Positions 8,194 to 16,744 of a stretch of 64,000 bases of DNA are shown here, in pieces. The notes below the pieces were generated by a model that saw only the letters and a list, made by a program, of their open reading frames with translations, was not told the origin of the DNA and made no database searches. Position numbers and translations under genes: made by a program. The DNA comes from Edaphobacter sp. 12200R-103 (GTDB taxonomy: Bacteria > Acidobacteriota > Terriglobia > Terriglobales > Acidobacteriaceae), in contig NZ_CP048114.1 of NCBI RefSeq assembly GCF_010093025.1, positions 62,001 to 126,000 on the forward strand, in the 5' to 3' direction. Positions within the stretch are counted from its first letter, which is position 1; every line of letters starts with the position of its first letter.

Positions 8194-10002
8194 ATGCCAC
8201 CGATTCTGAATGCGCAGGCGCTCTCGAAGAGCTTTGGCGCGACCCCGTTGTTTCGCGATATTGCTTTCACGGTCTCTGACGGAGATCGCATTGGCCTGAT
8301 TGGCCCGAATGGAGCAGGCAAAAGCACCCTGCTGAAGATTCTGGCCGGAGAAGAAGACGCAGACGCAGGCGATCTCGCGGTTCGCAAGAAGGCACGCATC
8401 GGCTATGTCCGGCAGGAGTCGACCTTCGCGCCGGGAAAGACAGTACGCGACGTTCTGGAGTCGGCGCTTGCAGCTGGCCACGTGGCCGATGCCGAACGCG
8501 AGGGCAAGCTGCGTGAGACGAGCGGACGCATCGGCCTCCCTGATGTGAGCGTCGAAGCAGCCACGCTGAGCGGAGGATGGCGCAAGCGGCTGGCGATTGC
8601 AGAGGCTGTCGTCTCGGCGCCGGACGTACTGCTGCTGGATGAGCCGACCAATCACTTAGATCTCGCAGGGATTGCGTGGCTTGAGGAGCTTCTGAACCAG
8701 GGGGAGTTTGCTTCGGTCATCATCACGCACGATCGCTACTTTCTGGAGAATGTGTCCACAGAGATCGTCGAGCTGAACCGTGTCTATGCGGATGGCCTGC
8801 TGCGAGTGGACGGGACGTATTCGAAATTCATCGAGGCCAGACAGGCATACCTTGATTCTCAGTCGCGTCTGGAAGAGTCGCTGCGCAACCGTGTTCGAAC
8901 GGAGATTGAGTGGCTTCGCCGCGGTCCCAAGGCTCGCGCAACAAAAGCGAAGGCCCGGATCGACACTGCCCATCAGCTGATCGGGCAGTTGAAGGATGTT
9001 TCGGCTCGCAATCAAAGTTCTTTGGTAACGGTGGGCTTTGAGTCCACGGATCGTCAGACAAAGCGCCTGGTGGAGCTGAACGATGTCACCATCGAGCTTG
9101 GCGGCAAGAAGATCGTGGAGCATCTCGATTTCCTGATCACCAACGGCATGCGCGTGGGCCTGGTAGGGCCGAACGGAAGCGGAAAGACGACGATTCTGCG
9201 TTTGCTGAAGGATGAGCTTGCGCCTGCTGCAGGGGAGGCCAGGAAGGCAGGTTCGCTGCGAATCGTTTACTTCAGCCAGACGCGAGAGCTTCCCGAAAGC
9301 GTGACGCTGCGGCGTGCGCTTGCGCCGGATTCAGATTCCGTGGTCTACCAGGGCCGAGTAGTGCATGTGGCGAGCTACGCCCAGAAGTTTCTGTTTACGG
9401 GCGAGCAGTTGAATCAGCCTGTAGAACGGCTGAGCGGAGGAGAGCGGGCCCGTGTGTTGATCGCAAGGCTGATGCTCGAACCCGCAGATCTTCTGCTGCT
9501 CGACGAGCCGACCAACGATCTGGATATCGCCACGCTGGAGGTGCTGGAAGAGAGCCTGCTGGAGTACACCGGCGCTCTGGTGCTGGTAACGCACGACCGC
9601 TATATGCTCGATCGAGTCTCGACGACGGTGCTTGGGCTCGATGGAAAGGGAAGTGCTGCAGTCTTCGCGGATTATCCGCAGTGGGAACAGTGGTTCCTGG
9701 AGCAGACGGCGCCGAAGGCGGAAAAGGAGATCAGGCAGGAGAGCGGGGCGGTGGCTGTATCTGCGACAGCGCCGGTGAAGAAGAAGCTCTCCTACCTGGA
9801 GGCGCGCGAGTTTGCGGAGATCGAGGAGCGCGTCGAGGCTGCGGACGCTCGCCTGGAAACGGCTAAGGCTCGCGTTGGCGATCCAGAGGTGGCGGTGGAT
9901 GCGGCGAAGCTGACAGAAGCGCTGGCAGAGATGGAAACGGCGCAAGCCGAGGTGGATACGCTATACGCTCGCTGGGCGGAACTGACCGAAAAGGCCGGAT
10001 GA
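8194..10002 (+). CDS. uup: ABC-F family ATPase, Uup-like
   Basis: A soluble, ribosome-associated ABC-F protein of 602 residues with two ATPase halves and no membrane domain. Walker A motifs are GPNGAGKST (about 37-45) and GPNGSGKTT (about 325-333). Signatures are LSGGWRKR and LSGGERAR, each followed by a LLLDEPTNHLD or LLLDEPTNDLD Walker B. The final 75 residues form the charged coiled coil (LEAREFAEIEERVEAA) typical of Uup, which binds DNA and ribosomes. Family members resolve stalled or misassembled ribosomes, and Uup also affects precise transposon excision. The exact subfamily is inferred from the C-terminal arm. Confidence 0.9.
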   Translation: MPPILNAQALSKSFGATPLFRDIAFTVSDGDRIGLIGPNGAGKSTLLKILAGEEDADAGDLAVRKKARIGYVRQESTFAPGKTVRDVLESALAAGHVADAEREGKLRETSGRIGLPDVSVEAATLSGGWRKRLAIAEAVVSAPDVLLLDEPTNHLDLAGIAWLEELLNQGEFASVIITHDRYFLENVSTEIVELNRVYADGLLRVDGTYSKFIEARQAYLDSQSRLEESLRNRVRTEIEWLRRGPKARATKAKARIDTAHQLIGQLKDVSARNQSSLVTVGFESTDRQTKRLVELNDVTIELGGKKIVEHLDFLITNGMRVGLVGPNGSGKTTILRLLKDELAPAAGEARKAGSLRIVYFSQTRELPESVTLRRALAPDSDSVVYQGRVVHVASYAQKFLFTGEQLNQPVERLSGGERARVLIARLMLEPADLLLLDEPTNDLDIATLEVLEESLLEYTGALVLVTHDRYMLDRVSTTVLGLDGKGSAAVFADYPQWEQWFLEQTAPKAEKEIRQESGAVAVSATAPVKKKLSYLEAREFAEIEERVEAADARLETAKARVGDPEVAVDAAKLTEALAEMETAQAEVDTLYARWAELTEKAG

Positions 10003-10019
10003 GGATGGGAAGCTCGTTA

Positions 10020-10051
10020 AGCGCCGACCGGATCGTGAGAGGATCGGCGCT
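10020..10051. terminator. Hairpin between convergent uup and dinB-like genes
   Basis: AGCGCCGA (10020-10027) pairs with TCGGCGCT (10044-10051) around a 16-base loop. It lies just after the uup stop and before the end of the convergent DinB gene. No T-run follows, so its efficiency is uncertain, but the placement suits a bidirectional terminator. Confidence 0.55.
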
Positions 10052-10077
10052 CATCGGGTGTGAGTGATGAGGAGTCG

Positions 10078-10587
10078 TTACCGGGGCGACCACTGCTCGT
10101 CGGCCGAGGGACCGTACAGCGCAGGAACAGGAATATCGTTAAGGCGAAGATAGACGCCGAGCTGCGCCGTGTGATGAATCATGTGGTTGAAGAACATCAG
10201 GCGGAAGGTCGTCGAGCGGGGAAGGTTTGCGATGAGCTGATCTCCGAAACTGAACTTCCAGGGCGCAGAGAGGGTCTCATCCGAGGCGCTCGCCAGTGCC
10301 TCTCTGCAGGCCTTGGTGGCTTCATCCAGTTGCTTCAGGGCCGCCTCGCGGGTCGTAAACTCGAGGACGATGCGGGGCCTCTTCGGCTGGGCCATGTCCA
10401 TGCTGTCATCGAGGATGATATATGAGCCGAAGAACGGCAGCGTGGCGCAATGCATCGCCAGCCTTCCCATCTCCATCGATTTGTCATGACACTTCCAGTC
10501 GTTCTTGCCCTCTGGAACGCGCTCGAGCGTCCGGCGGGTGTTGGAGATCTCAGCGTCGAAGTCCTGAAGTAACTGTTCAGCGATCAT
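10078..10587 (-). CDS. DinB-family protein
   Basis: A 169-residue DinB/YfiT four-helix-bundle protein. The C-terminal signature NHMIHHTAQLGVYLRLNDIP carries the metal-binding His residues typical of the fold (HxxHH-like), followed by the PALYGPSADE tail common in this subgroup. A third His expected in the first half may be MHCATLPFF at about 45. Family members include thiol-dependent transferases using bacillithiol or mycothiol. With bshC nearby, a bacillithiol S-transferase role is possible but unproven. Confidence 0.82.
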   Translation of the reverse strand: MIAEQLLQDFDAEISNTRRTLERVPEGKNDWKCHDKSMEMGRLAMHCATLPFFGSYIILDDSMDMAQPKRPRIVLEFTTREAALKQLDEATKACREALASASDETLSAPWKFSFGDQLIANLPRSTTFRLMFFNHMIHHTAQLGVYLRLNDIPVPALYGPSADEQWSPR

Positions 10588-10653
10588 GCGATTTTCCTTT
10601 CAGGGATGGAGTGCAAAAAGGGGTGAGATTCTGAAACAAGACTTAAAGCTACA

Positions 10654-10688
10654 ACGCCGATACTGACAGGGTGTGTCAGCATCGGCGT
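10654..10688 (-). terminator. Terminator-like hairpin after fabI
   Basis: ACGCCGAT and ATCGGCGT flank an inner CTGACA/TGTCAG stem with one mismatch between them, giving a 14-bp interrupted helix 18 bases after the fabI stop. The following minus-strand sequence is only moderately T-rich. Confidence 0.6.
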
Positions 10689-10705
10689 CCGTTTTAGAAA
10701 CTTTC

Positions 10706-11473
10706 TTAGAGCCCCGTGATGTTGTAGCCCGCATCCACGTAGGTGATCTCGCCGGTAATTCCGCTGGAGAGATTGCTTGCCAGGAAGAGAGCGGCATTGC
10801 CGATCTCAAGCTGATCGACGTTCCGATGGAGCGGAGCGCGCTCTTCGACCGCAGTGAGGATCTTGGTGAAGTCTCCGATACCACGTGCAGCCAGCGTCTT
10901 GATAGGACCGGCGGAGATGGCGTTGACGCGGATGTTCTTCGAACCAAGTGAGGCGGCGAGATAACGCACGCAGGCCTCCAGCGAGGCTTTCGCCAGGCCC
11001 ATGACGTTGTAGTTGGGGAAGACCTTGGTTGATCCGTAATAGGTAAGGGTCATGATGGAGCCACCCTCGGTCATCAGCGGCGCTGCGGCCCGCGCGACAG
11101 CAATCAGCGTGTAGGAACTGACATCGTGGGCGATGCGGAACCCCTCGCGGCTGGTCAACAGGAAATCGTTCTTAATCTCATCGGGCGGTGCGAAGGCTAC
11201 GGCATGGACGAGGATATCGAGCTTGCCGTAGGTCTGCTTGAAAGTGGCAAAGAGGGTGTCGATCTCGGCGTCGATGGAGAGGTCGCACTGGAACGTCCGG
11301 GCATCGGGGAGCGAGGCGGCCAGCTCGTCGGCGTCACGCTTGAGACGCTCGCTCTGATAGCTGATGGCGAGTGTGGCCCCGGCGTCCGAGAGCTTCTGGG
11401 CGATTCCCCAGGCGATACTGCGCTTGTTGGCGAGTCCGAAGATGACGGCGACTTTGCCCTTGAGATCGATCAT
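10706..11473 (-). CDS. fabI: Enoyl-[acyl-carrier-protein] reductase (NADH), FabI
   Basis: Reduces trans-2-enoyl-ACP to acyl-ACP, the last step of each fatty-acid elongation cycle; the target of triclosan in other bacteria. The 255-residue SDR-like protein has the FabI-specific N-terminal nucleotide site (GLANKRSIAWGIA). The active-site segment has the catalytic Tyr and Lys in PNYNVMGLAKASLEA, almost identical to the E. coli enzyme. The tail TGEITYVDAGYNITG is standard. It is divergent from the padR-like gene, with which it shares a short intergenic region holding tandem palindromes. Confidence 0.95.
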   Translation of the reverse strand: MIDLKGKVAVIFGLANKRSIAWGIAQKLSDAGATLAISYQSERLKRDADELAASLPDARTFQCDLSIDAEIDTLFATFKQTYGKLDILVHAVAFAPPDEIKNDFLLTSREGFRIAHDVSSYTLIAVARAAAPLMTEGGSIMTLTYYGSTKVFPNYNVMGLAKASLEACVRYLAASLGSKNIRVNAISAGPIKTLAARGIGDFTKILTAVEERAPLHRNVDQLEIGNAALFLASNLSSGITGEITYVDAGYNITGL

Positions 11474-11570
11474 GATTTCCGTTGCTTCTCCTCTGAAATT
11501 TCCCTGCTAAGGATAGCAGCCTCCCCACGAATCGGTGAGTGCACACTCCAGGTTAGAAGTATGACTTCCC

Positions 11571-11620
11571 TAGAAATTCTATCGGAGTACTATGTTTCCC
11601 ATAGAAGTTCTATTGGAGTA
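11571..11620 (+). promoter_or_regulatory. Tandem 11-bp palindromes before the PadR gene, with a 9-codon leader frame
   Basis: Two copies of a 19-base direct repeat (11571-11589 and 11602-11620, 17 of 19 identical) each contain a palindrome TAGAA-N-TTCTA (11571-11581 and 11602-11612). Their centres are 31 bp apart, about three helical turns, as expected for a dimeric repressor binding one DNA face twice. Each repeat ends in GGAGTA. After the first copy, ATG at 11592 opens a 9-codon frame whose TAA (11619-11621) overlaps the downstream ATG as TAATG. An autoregulatory PadR operator is the likely reading. Confidence 0.55.
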
Positions 11621-11986
11621 ATGCCCGTGAAGAAGAAGACGGACAGCAGCGAGATATTGAAGGGGACTTTGGACATGATGATTCTTCGGACGTTGATTCA
11701 CGGCGATGCGCATGGTCATACGATTGCCAAGGTCATCGAGCGAAGTTCGGAGGATGTGTTGGAGATTGAGCAGGGGTCGCTCTATCCGGCGCTGCACCGT
11801 ATGGAGGATCGAGGATGGATCTCGTCGTACTGGGGGGCAAGTGAGAACAATCGCAAGGCCAGGTTTTACCAGTTGACCGCGGGCGGAAGAAAACAACTGA
11901 CCGCGGAAAGCAGACGTTGGCAGAAGATGACCCGTGCGATTGCGTTGGTAATGGGGGAATCTCCCGCACAGGAGAGTGGTGAATGA
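11621..11986 (+). CDS. PadR-family transcriptional regulator
   Basis: A 121-residue winged-helix repressor. The core GTLDMMILRTLIHGDAHGHT, QGSLYPALHRMEDRGWI and a C-terminal helix are the PadR signature. In Acidobacteria such genes usually precede ADOP permeases, and here the stop overlaps the next start by 4 bases. The start is uncertain. ATG 11621 lies only 2 bases after GGAG. GTG 11627 has ideal spacing (8) from the same GGAG. ATG 11561 would add 20 residues over the palindromes. It likely controls itself and the permease. Confidence 0.88.
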   Translation: MPVKKKTDSSEILKGTLDMMILRTLIHGDAHGHTIAKVIERSSEDVLEIEQGSLYPALHRMEDRGWISSYWGASENNRKARFYQLTAGGRKQLTAESRRWQKMTRAIALVMGESPAQESGE

Positions 11987-14622
11987 TGAGCTGGCGTCGA
12001 TTCTTTCGCCGAAAGCACCGCGATGCAGAGCTGCAGCAAGAGGTCAAGGTTCATATAGAAGAAGAGATTGCGGAGAACCTTGAACGGGGAATGTCTGCTG
12101 CGGAGAGCCGACGCCAAGCTTATCTGAAGTTCGGCAATGTTCAGAGGATGCGTGAAGAGGTCTGGCGAAAGAACAGCTTCGTCGAGATGCAGAGTCTGCT
12201 GCGCGATCTAAAGGATGTACTCCGAAGGCTTAAGCATGCACCGACGGCTGTACTTACGGTCACGGTGTCTCTGGGGTTGGGGATTGCATCGAACGCCGTC
12301 ATCTTTTCGGGATTGAACAAGCTGGTGTTGCAGAAGCCTCCGGTTGGCGATCCGGCGTCGCTGGTCGAGGTATTTTCCACGACGCTGCATGGACAAAAAA
12401 CGCAAACCACTGCATTGCCTGTCTATGAAGCCGTGCGTTCGCAGGCGAAGTCCTTTTCGGGAGTCGCGGCTTATGACGTCCTCATGCAAGGAACCCTGGC
12501 GGGAGAAGGTGAGCCGGAGCGGGTGTGGGGGCAGAGCACGACGACGAACTTCTTCGACGTCGCACAACTGCCGATGCGACTAGGGAGAGGGTTTACGCGC
12601 CACGAGGAATACTCTCCGGTCATTGTGTTGAGCTATGGGCTTTGGCGGCAGTCCTTCCATGGAGATGAGGAGATCGTGGGAAAGACGATGGCGCTCTCTG
12701 GAAGGACGTTTACCGTCGTGGGTGTGACGATGCCTGGATTCCACGGTATGAATCGAATCGTCGATGCAAAATTCTGGGTTCCACTGGCCCAGCAGAGAGA
12801 ATTGTCTCCAGACTCCCTTCATGATCCGACGATCCATAGCCTGAATGTGATTGCGCGGATCAAGCCGGAGGTGAGTCATGCTGACGCTGCTGCCGAGCTG
12901 AATACGGTAGCGAACCGGATTGCTGCGAGCGACGCGAAGTTATATCCGGGGCTTGGTTTTGTGATGGAAGATGCAGGATCGCTGCCGGGGCCTGCTGTCC
13001 AGAAGATCAAGATACTGCTGGCTGCCCTTACGGCGGTGGCGTTGCTGGTGCTGTGCATTGCAGGCTCGAACGTGACGAACTTGTTATTGGCGCGAGCGAT
13101 GGCACGGCATCGGGAGATGGCGGTTCGGATTGCGCTAGGCGCGACGAGATGGCAACTGATACGGCCGATGTTGATGGAGAGCGCGTTGCTGGCCGTGGGA
13201 GGAGGTGTGTTTGGTATCGCAATAACCATGGTGGGACTCCGCGCGCTACAGGGATTTCATATCCCGTCACCGGTACCGATCGACATGAGCCTCAATGTAA
13301 ATTGGAGAGTCACACTGTATGCCTTTCTTCTTAGCGTGGGCGTCGGCCTTTTGTGTGGGATCGGACCGGCGTTCGCTGCGACGCGCCCTGTAGTACCGAA
13401 TGCTTTGAAAGGTGAAAGCACTCTGGAGAGGCCGGGTAGACAGTGGAACCTGCGCAATGTGCTGGTGGTTGTGCAGATCTCTGCCTGCCTTGTGTTGCTG
13501 TGTACGACCGGACTCTATCTCCATAACCTGGCGGACGCGTCAGACGTGGATCCGGGCTTTCGGACACACGGCATCTTCATGATTGCCATCGATCCGGTAC
13601 ATAACGGATATAAGGCCGAAGAAGTGCCAGTATTGCTACGGCGTGCGCGAGAACGCATTACTGCATTGTCAGGTGTCGTTTCAGCTTCATGGACGGATAC
13701 GGTTCCACTTTCTATGACGGGTGCCGGTGACTCTTTCCATCCTGCAGGAAAAGCTGCTGATGAACAGCGGGACCTTCGTTCGTATGTTTTTAGCGTTAGC
13801 CCTGGTTACTTCGACACTATGGGAACCGCGCTGATTGCGGGCAAAGATCTCAACCGTGTCGATCCAAACATGTCAAAACAGGCAGTCGTGAATGAGATGT
13901 TCGCGAAGAAGATGTTTGGAACACGCAATGCCTTGGGAGAGCGGGTGTCGGGGCGGGGGGCGACGTATGAGATTGTCGGCGTCGTGAAGAACACCAAAAG
14001 CGCCTTTATGCTTGAAGAGGACCGCCCCATCATTTACACCGGGTTGGAACAGAACATCGGCTTGAACAATGCTTCGCCACCTATGGGGTATTCGTTGATG
14101 GTGCATTACGAGGGAAGTATGGCGGAGTTGGCGGCAGCGATGCGGAAGGAGATCCATGCCATCGATCCGAAGCTGGCGGTCTTCAATGAGAAGGAGATGA
14201 AGGAGCACATTAACGATGCGTTGATCATTCCTCGAGCAGAGTCTGCCGTCTTCGGGACGTTTGGTCTTGCAGGATTGCTGCTGGCTGCCGTGGGGCTGTA
14301 TGGCCTGATGAGCTACTCAGTACAGCGGAGAACCCACGAAATAGGGGTACGGCTGGCACTGGGAGCTACACGCGGAGGAGTGCAGGCGCTGGTGATGAAG
14401 CAAGGCATGACACTCGTTGGAATTGCTGCAGTGATTGGAGCTCCTCTGGCGCTGGCTGCGTCGAAGATTGCGTCGAAGCTGCAGTATGGGATATCGGCCT
14501 ATGATGCGGTGACTTTTACCTGCGTGCCGGTCTTCCTGGCAGCGGTGGCGCTGGTGGCTTGCTGTATTCCGGCAGTGCGCGCGGCGGCGATTGAACCGCA
14601 GACAGCTTTGCGGCATGAGTAA
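11983..14622 (+). CDS. ADOP-type FtsX/MacB-like ABC permease
   Basis: An 879-residue membrane protein of the Acidobacterial duplicated orphan permease family: an N-terminal cytosolic helical region (residues 1-80, with the SAAESRRQAYLKFGN segment), then two MacB/FtsX modules, each a periplasmic MacB_PCD domain plus FtsX helices (about 330-470 and 760-870). GATRWQLIRPMLMES and GATRGGVQALVMKQG are the paired coupling-helix segments. No ATPase is encoded beside it, which is normal for this orphan family. Function is unknown; export of a lipid, peptide or drug is guessed from MacB. It is coupled to the PadR gene by an ATGA overlap. Confidence 0.9.
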   Translation: MMSWRRFFRRKHRDAELQQEVKVHIEEEIAENLERGMSAAESRRQAYLKFGNVQRMREEVWRKNSFVEMQSLLRDLKDVLRRLKHAPTAVLTVTVSLGLGIASNAVIFSGLNKLVLQKPPVGDPASLVEVFSTTLHGQKTQTTALPVYEAVRSQAKSFSGVAAYDVLMQGTLAGEGEPERVWGQSTTTNFFDVAQLPMRLGRGFTRHEEYSPVIVLSYGLWRQSFHGDEEIVGKTMALSGRTFTVVGVTMPGFHGMNRIVDAKFWVPLAQQRELSPDSLHDPTIHSLNVIARIKPEVSHADAAAELNTVANRIAASDAKLYPGLGFVMEDAGSLPGPAVQKIKILLAALTAVALLVLCIAGSNVTNLLLARAMARHREMAVRIALGATRWQLIRPMLMESALLAVGGGVFGIAITMVGLRALQGFHIPSPVPIDMSLNVNWRVTLYAFLLSVGVGLLCGIGPAFAATRPVVPNALKGESTLERPGRQWNLRNVLVVVQISACLVLLCTTGLYLHNLADASDVDPGFRTHGIFMIAIDPVHNGYKAEEVPVLLRRARERITALSGVVSASWTDTVPLSMTGAGDSFHPAGKAADEQRDLRSYVFSVSPGYFDTMGTALIAGKDLNRVDPNMSKQAVVNEMFAKKMFGTRNALGERVSGRGATYEIVGVVKNTKSAFMLEEDRPIIYTGLEQNIGLNNASPPMGYSLMVHYEGSMAELAAAMRKEIHAIDPKLAVFNEKEMKEHINDALIIPRAESAVFGTFGLAGLLLAAVGLYGLMSYSVQRRTHEIGVRLALGATRGGVQALVMKQGMTLVGIAAVIGAPLALAASKIASKLQYGISAYDAVTFTCVPVFLAAVALVACCIPAVRAAAIEPQTALRHE

Positions 14623-14736
14623 TCAGATCAATTCATCTTGGCCTTGCCGAGAGTTCTTATGGATTAATTACTACGATCAAAGTATGACCTGCCTTGGCGC
14701 TTACATCGCAGCCCGTGGATGACCAGAGTTATCGGA

Positions 14737-14768
14737 CGATAACATTTATCGTTCTTTTGCGGTATAAT
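14737..14768 (+). promoter_or_regulatory. Fur-type box over a promoter giving a leaderless transcript
   Basis: CGATAACATTTATCG (14737-14751) is an inverted repeat sharing the GATAA...TTATC core and 15-bp length of the Fur box. A perfect -10 TATAAT lies at 14763-14768; an 18-base spacer puts -35 ATAACA at 14739-14744, inside the box. The predicted transcript start falls at about 14775, the A of the regulator's ATG, and no ribosome site precedes it, so the mRNA is probably leaderless and self-repressed. Confidence 0.6.
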
Positions 14769-14774
14769 CAATTC

Positions 14775-15206
14775 ATGCACCGCTCCTCAACGGATTTTCG
14801 TAAGCTCTGCGTTGACCACGGCATCGCCGTGACGCATCAGCGGCAGGTGCTGTTTGAGGTGATGCGGGGGATGGAAGGGCATCCCAGCCCAGAAGAGGTC
14901 TATGCCCGGGTGAAGAAGAAGGTTCCGGCGATCTCGCTGGCGACCGTTTATAAGAACATTCATCTCTTTGTGGAGAGCGGCATCTTTCGCAAGATGAGCG
15001 TGCATCACGGCTCAGTCCGCGTGGAGATGAATAACGAGGAGCATCACCATATGGTCTGCTCCCGATGTAAAGCGATTACCGATATTGGGGAAAAGGAGCT
15101 GGGGCTGGCGCCAAAGCGGCGTCGGCTGGCCGATGGCTTCCTGGTAGAGCGATACGCAGTCGATGTTATCGGACTGTGTGCTAGGTGCCAGGAGGGCCAG
15201 ATGTAG
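14775..15206 (+). CDS. Fur-family regulator, likely PerR-like
   Basis: A 143-residue metal-dependent repressor. The winged helix has HQRQVLFEVMRGMEGHPSPEEVYARVKKKVPAISLATVYKNIHLF. The dimerisation part has EEHHHMVCSRC and a second CARC pair near the end, forming the structural Cys4 zinc site. The ATG at 14775 is preferred over an upstream frame extension because the promoter -10 sits 7 bases before it. Directly downstream are ahpC and ahpD, so a peroxide-sensing PerR role is more likely than iron control. The distinction cannot be proved from sequence, since the Asp/Asn regulatory residue is not diagnostic by eye. Confidence 0.88.
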   Translation: MHRSSTDFRKLCVDHGIAVTHQRQVLFEVMRGMEGHPSPEEVYARVKKKVPAISLATVYKNIHLFVESGIFRKMSVHHGSVRVEMNNEEHHHMVCSRCKAITDIGEKELGLAPKRRRLADGFLVERYAVDVIGLCARCQEGQM

Positions 15207-15513
15207 TTCCCAGTTCCGACACCGCGAATGGGCATGGCCAGGATGGTGGCTGTGCCGTGGAAGAGCGACAAAGACGCCAGGGTTGGAAACCGATACTCCG
15301 ACAGAGACGATCTCTCGGAATAGCAGCCTTGTTGTCTCTTTTTACGAGCGATCTAAAAGGGATATGTAGCCATAAGTGCATATAAATGAGTGACTTACAT
15401 ATTTTATAACCGATGATGGAATTGCCAGAATATGGCGTTCGGCCTTGTATCGCGATTTCGATGACGCGGACCGAAAAGATTTCATCACCACTACCCTGAG
15501 AGGAGTACCGTAC
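15207..15513. other. 307-base gap upstream of ahpC
   Basis: No gene. The part nearest ahpC (about 15340-15430) is AT-rich and should hold the ahpC promoter, with -10-like TATTTT/TATAAC elements near 15398-15411. I see no second clear copy of the Fur-type box found upstream of the regulator. Confidence 0.4.
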
Positions 15514-16053
15514 ATGCTGCAAATTGGAGAAAAATTCCCTGACTTCGAGTTGACTGCCACTGTTTCGACGGAGAAGGACGAGTCGAAGGCCTTCAAGACG
15601 ATCACGGGCGATACGTATGGAGGGAAGTGGAAGCTCTACTTCTTCTGGCCGAAGGACTTTACCTTTGTCTGTCCGACCGAGATTGCAGCTTTCGGAAAGC
15701 TGAATGGCGAGTTCGCGGATCGTGACTGCCAGATCCTTGGCGCGAGCACGGACAACGAATATGTGCACGCGGCGTGGCGTACGCATCACGCTGACCTGAA
15801 GGATCTGCCGTTCCCCATGTTGTCCGATATCAAGCGCGAGCTCTCCGGCCAGCTCGGAATCCTGGATGAGAAGGCAGGCGTGGCGCAGCGCGCGACGTTC
15901 CTGGTGGACCCGGACAACGTGATCCGCTTCATCTATGTGACGGATCTTTCCGTCGGGCGCAACCCGCAGGAGGTTCTGCGTGTGCTGGATGCCCTGCAGA
16001 CCGATGAGCTGTGCCCCTGCAACTGGCAGAAGGGCGAAGCCACCCTGGCCTAA
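15514..16053 (+). CDS. ahpC: Alkyl hydroperoxide reductase C (peroxiredoxin)
   Basis: Reduces H2O2 and organic peroxides in the cytosol. The 179-residue protein has the peroxidatic Cys53 in FTFVCPTE and resolving Cys residues near the C-terminus in CPCNW (167 and 169). This resembles the actinobacterial AhpC type that pairs with AhpD rather than AhpF. The ATG at 15514 is chosen because AGAGGAG lies at 15499-15505; the frame runs 23 codons further up without a good start. It forms an operon with ahpD 72 bases downstream and follows the Fur-family gene. Confidence 0.95.
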   Translation: MLQIGEKFPDFELTATVSTEKDESKAFKTITGDTYGGKWKLYFFWPKDFTFVCPTEIAAFGKLNGEFADRDCQILGASTDNEYVHAAWRTHHADLKDLPFPMLSDIKRELSGQLGILDEKAGVAQRATFLVDPDNVIRFIYVTDLSVGRNPQEVLRVLDALQTDELCPCNWQKGEATLA

Positions 16054-16125
16054 TTTCATTACTGCTGGACGACGGCGCCGACGCATCAGCGTCTGCGCCG
16101 TTTTTACCGAAGAAGGAGAAAAAGA

Positions 16126-16683
16126 ATGACGATGGAAGATCTGATTGGCGGACTGCCGGCCTACGCGAAGGATATGAAGCTGAACTACTCTTCGCTGGTC
16201 AAGCAGAACACGGAGCTTACGGCCCAGCAGCTGTGGGGAAGCGTGGTGGCCGCGGCCATCGCGACTCGCAACCCGGAGCTGACCGCGGCGGCGATTGCAG
16301 AGGCTGAAGCTGCCGGATTGAGTCCTCAGGTTCTGGAGGCGGTCAAGGCTGCTGCCGCCATTATGGGGATGAACAACATCTACTATCGTTTTCATCACCT
16401 GACCTCGAACGAAAAGTATGCGACGCTTCCCGCACGGCTTCGTATGAATGCTCTGCGAGGACACAGTGTCGATGCAGTGGATTTCGAACTGTGGTGCCTG
16501 GTGGTCAGCGCCGTGAATGCCTGCGGAAAGTGCGTGGATTCGCATGAGCATGTGTTGCGGGAAAAAGGCGCGACCGAGGAGCTGATCAACGCTGCGATTC
16601 GCGTGACGGCGGTGATCCACGCGATCGGCGTGGTGCTGGACTCGGAGAAGGCTGCACCGACCCCTGCTCTGGCGATTGCGTAA
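16126..16683 (+). CDS. ahpD: Alkyl hydroperoxidase D (AhpD)
   Basis: A 185-residue thiol oxidoreductase that recycles AhpC, with lipoamide-type reductant in mycobacteria. The AhpD signature is clear: Glu121, then the redox pair Cys133-x2-Cys136 with His140 (ACGKCVDSHEH). GGCGAAG-rich leader sequence and AAGGAG about 8-13 bases before the ATG support the start. Located with ahpC and a Fur-family gene, it completes a self-contained peroxide defence unit that needs no ahpF. Confidence 0.95.
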   Translation: MTMEDLIGGLPAYAKDMKLNYSSLVKQNTELTAQQLWGSVVAAAIATRNPELTAAAIAEAEAAGLSPQVLEAVKAAAAIMGMNNIYYRFHHLTSNEKYATLPARLRMNALRGHSVDAVDFELWCLVVSAVNACGKCVDSHEHVLREKGATEELINAAIRVTAVIHAIGVVLDSEKAAPTPALAIA

Positions 16684-16695
16684 GAATAAATTGAT

Positions 16696-16742
16696 TTGCA
16701 ATAAGAAAGGCGCGGATTGTCTCCGCGCCTTTCTTATTGCAA
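16696..16742. terminator. Bidirectional terminator between ahpD and the M28 peptidase gene
   Basis: A perfect 21-bp inverted repeat (16696-16716 with 16722-16742) around a 5-base loop, GC-rich at its tip and A/T-rich at its base, so it gives an A-run and T-run in either direction. It lies 12 bases after the ahpD stop and 2 bases from the end of the convergent gene. Confidence 0.9.
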
Positions 16743-16744
16743 GG

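Noticed and set aside
15181..16701. 506-codon minus-strand frame
   Set aside because: Covers ahpC and ahpD in reverse; no protein-like features.
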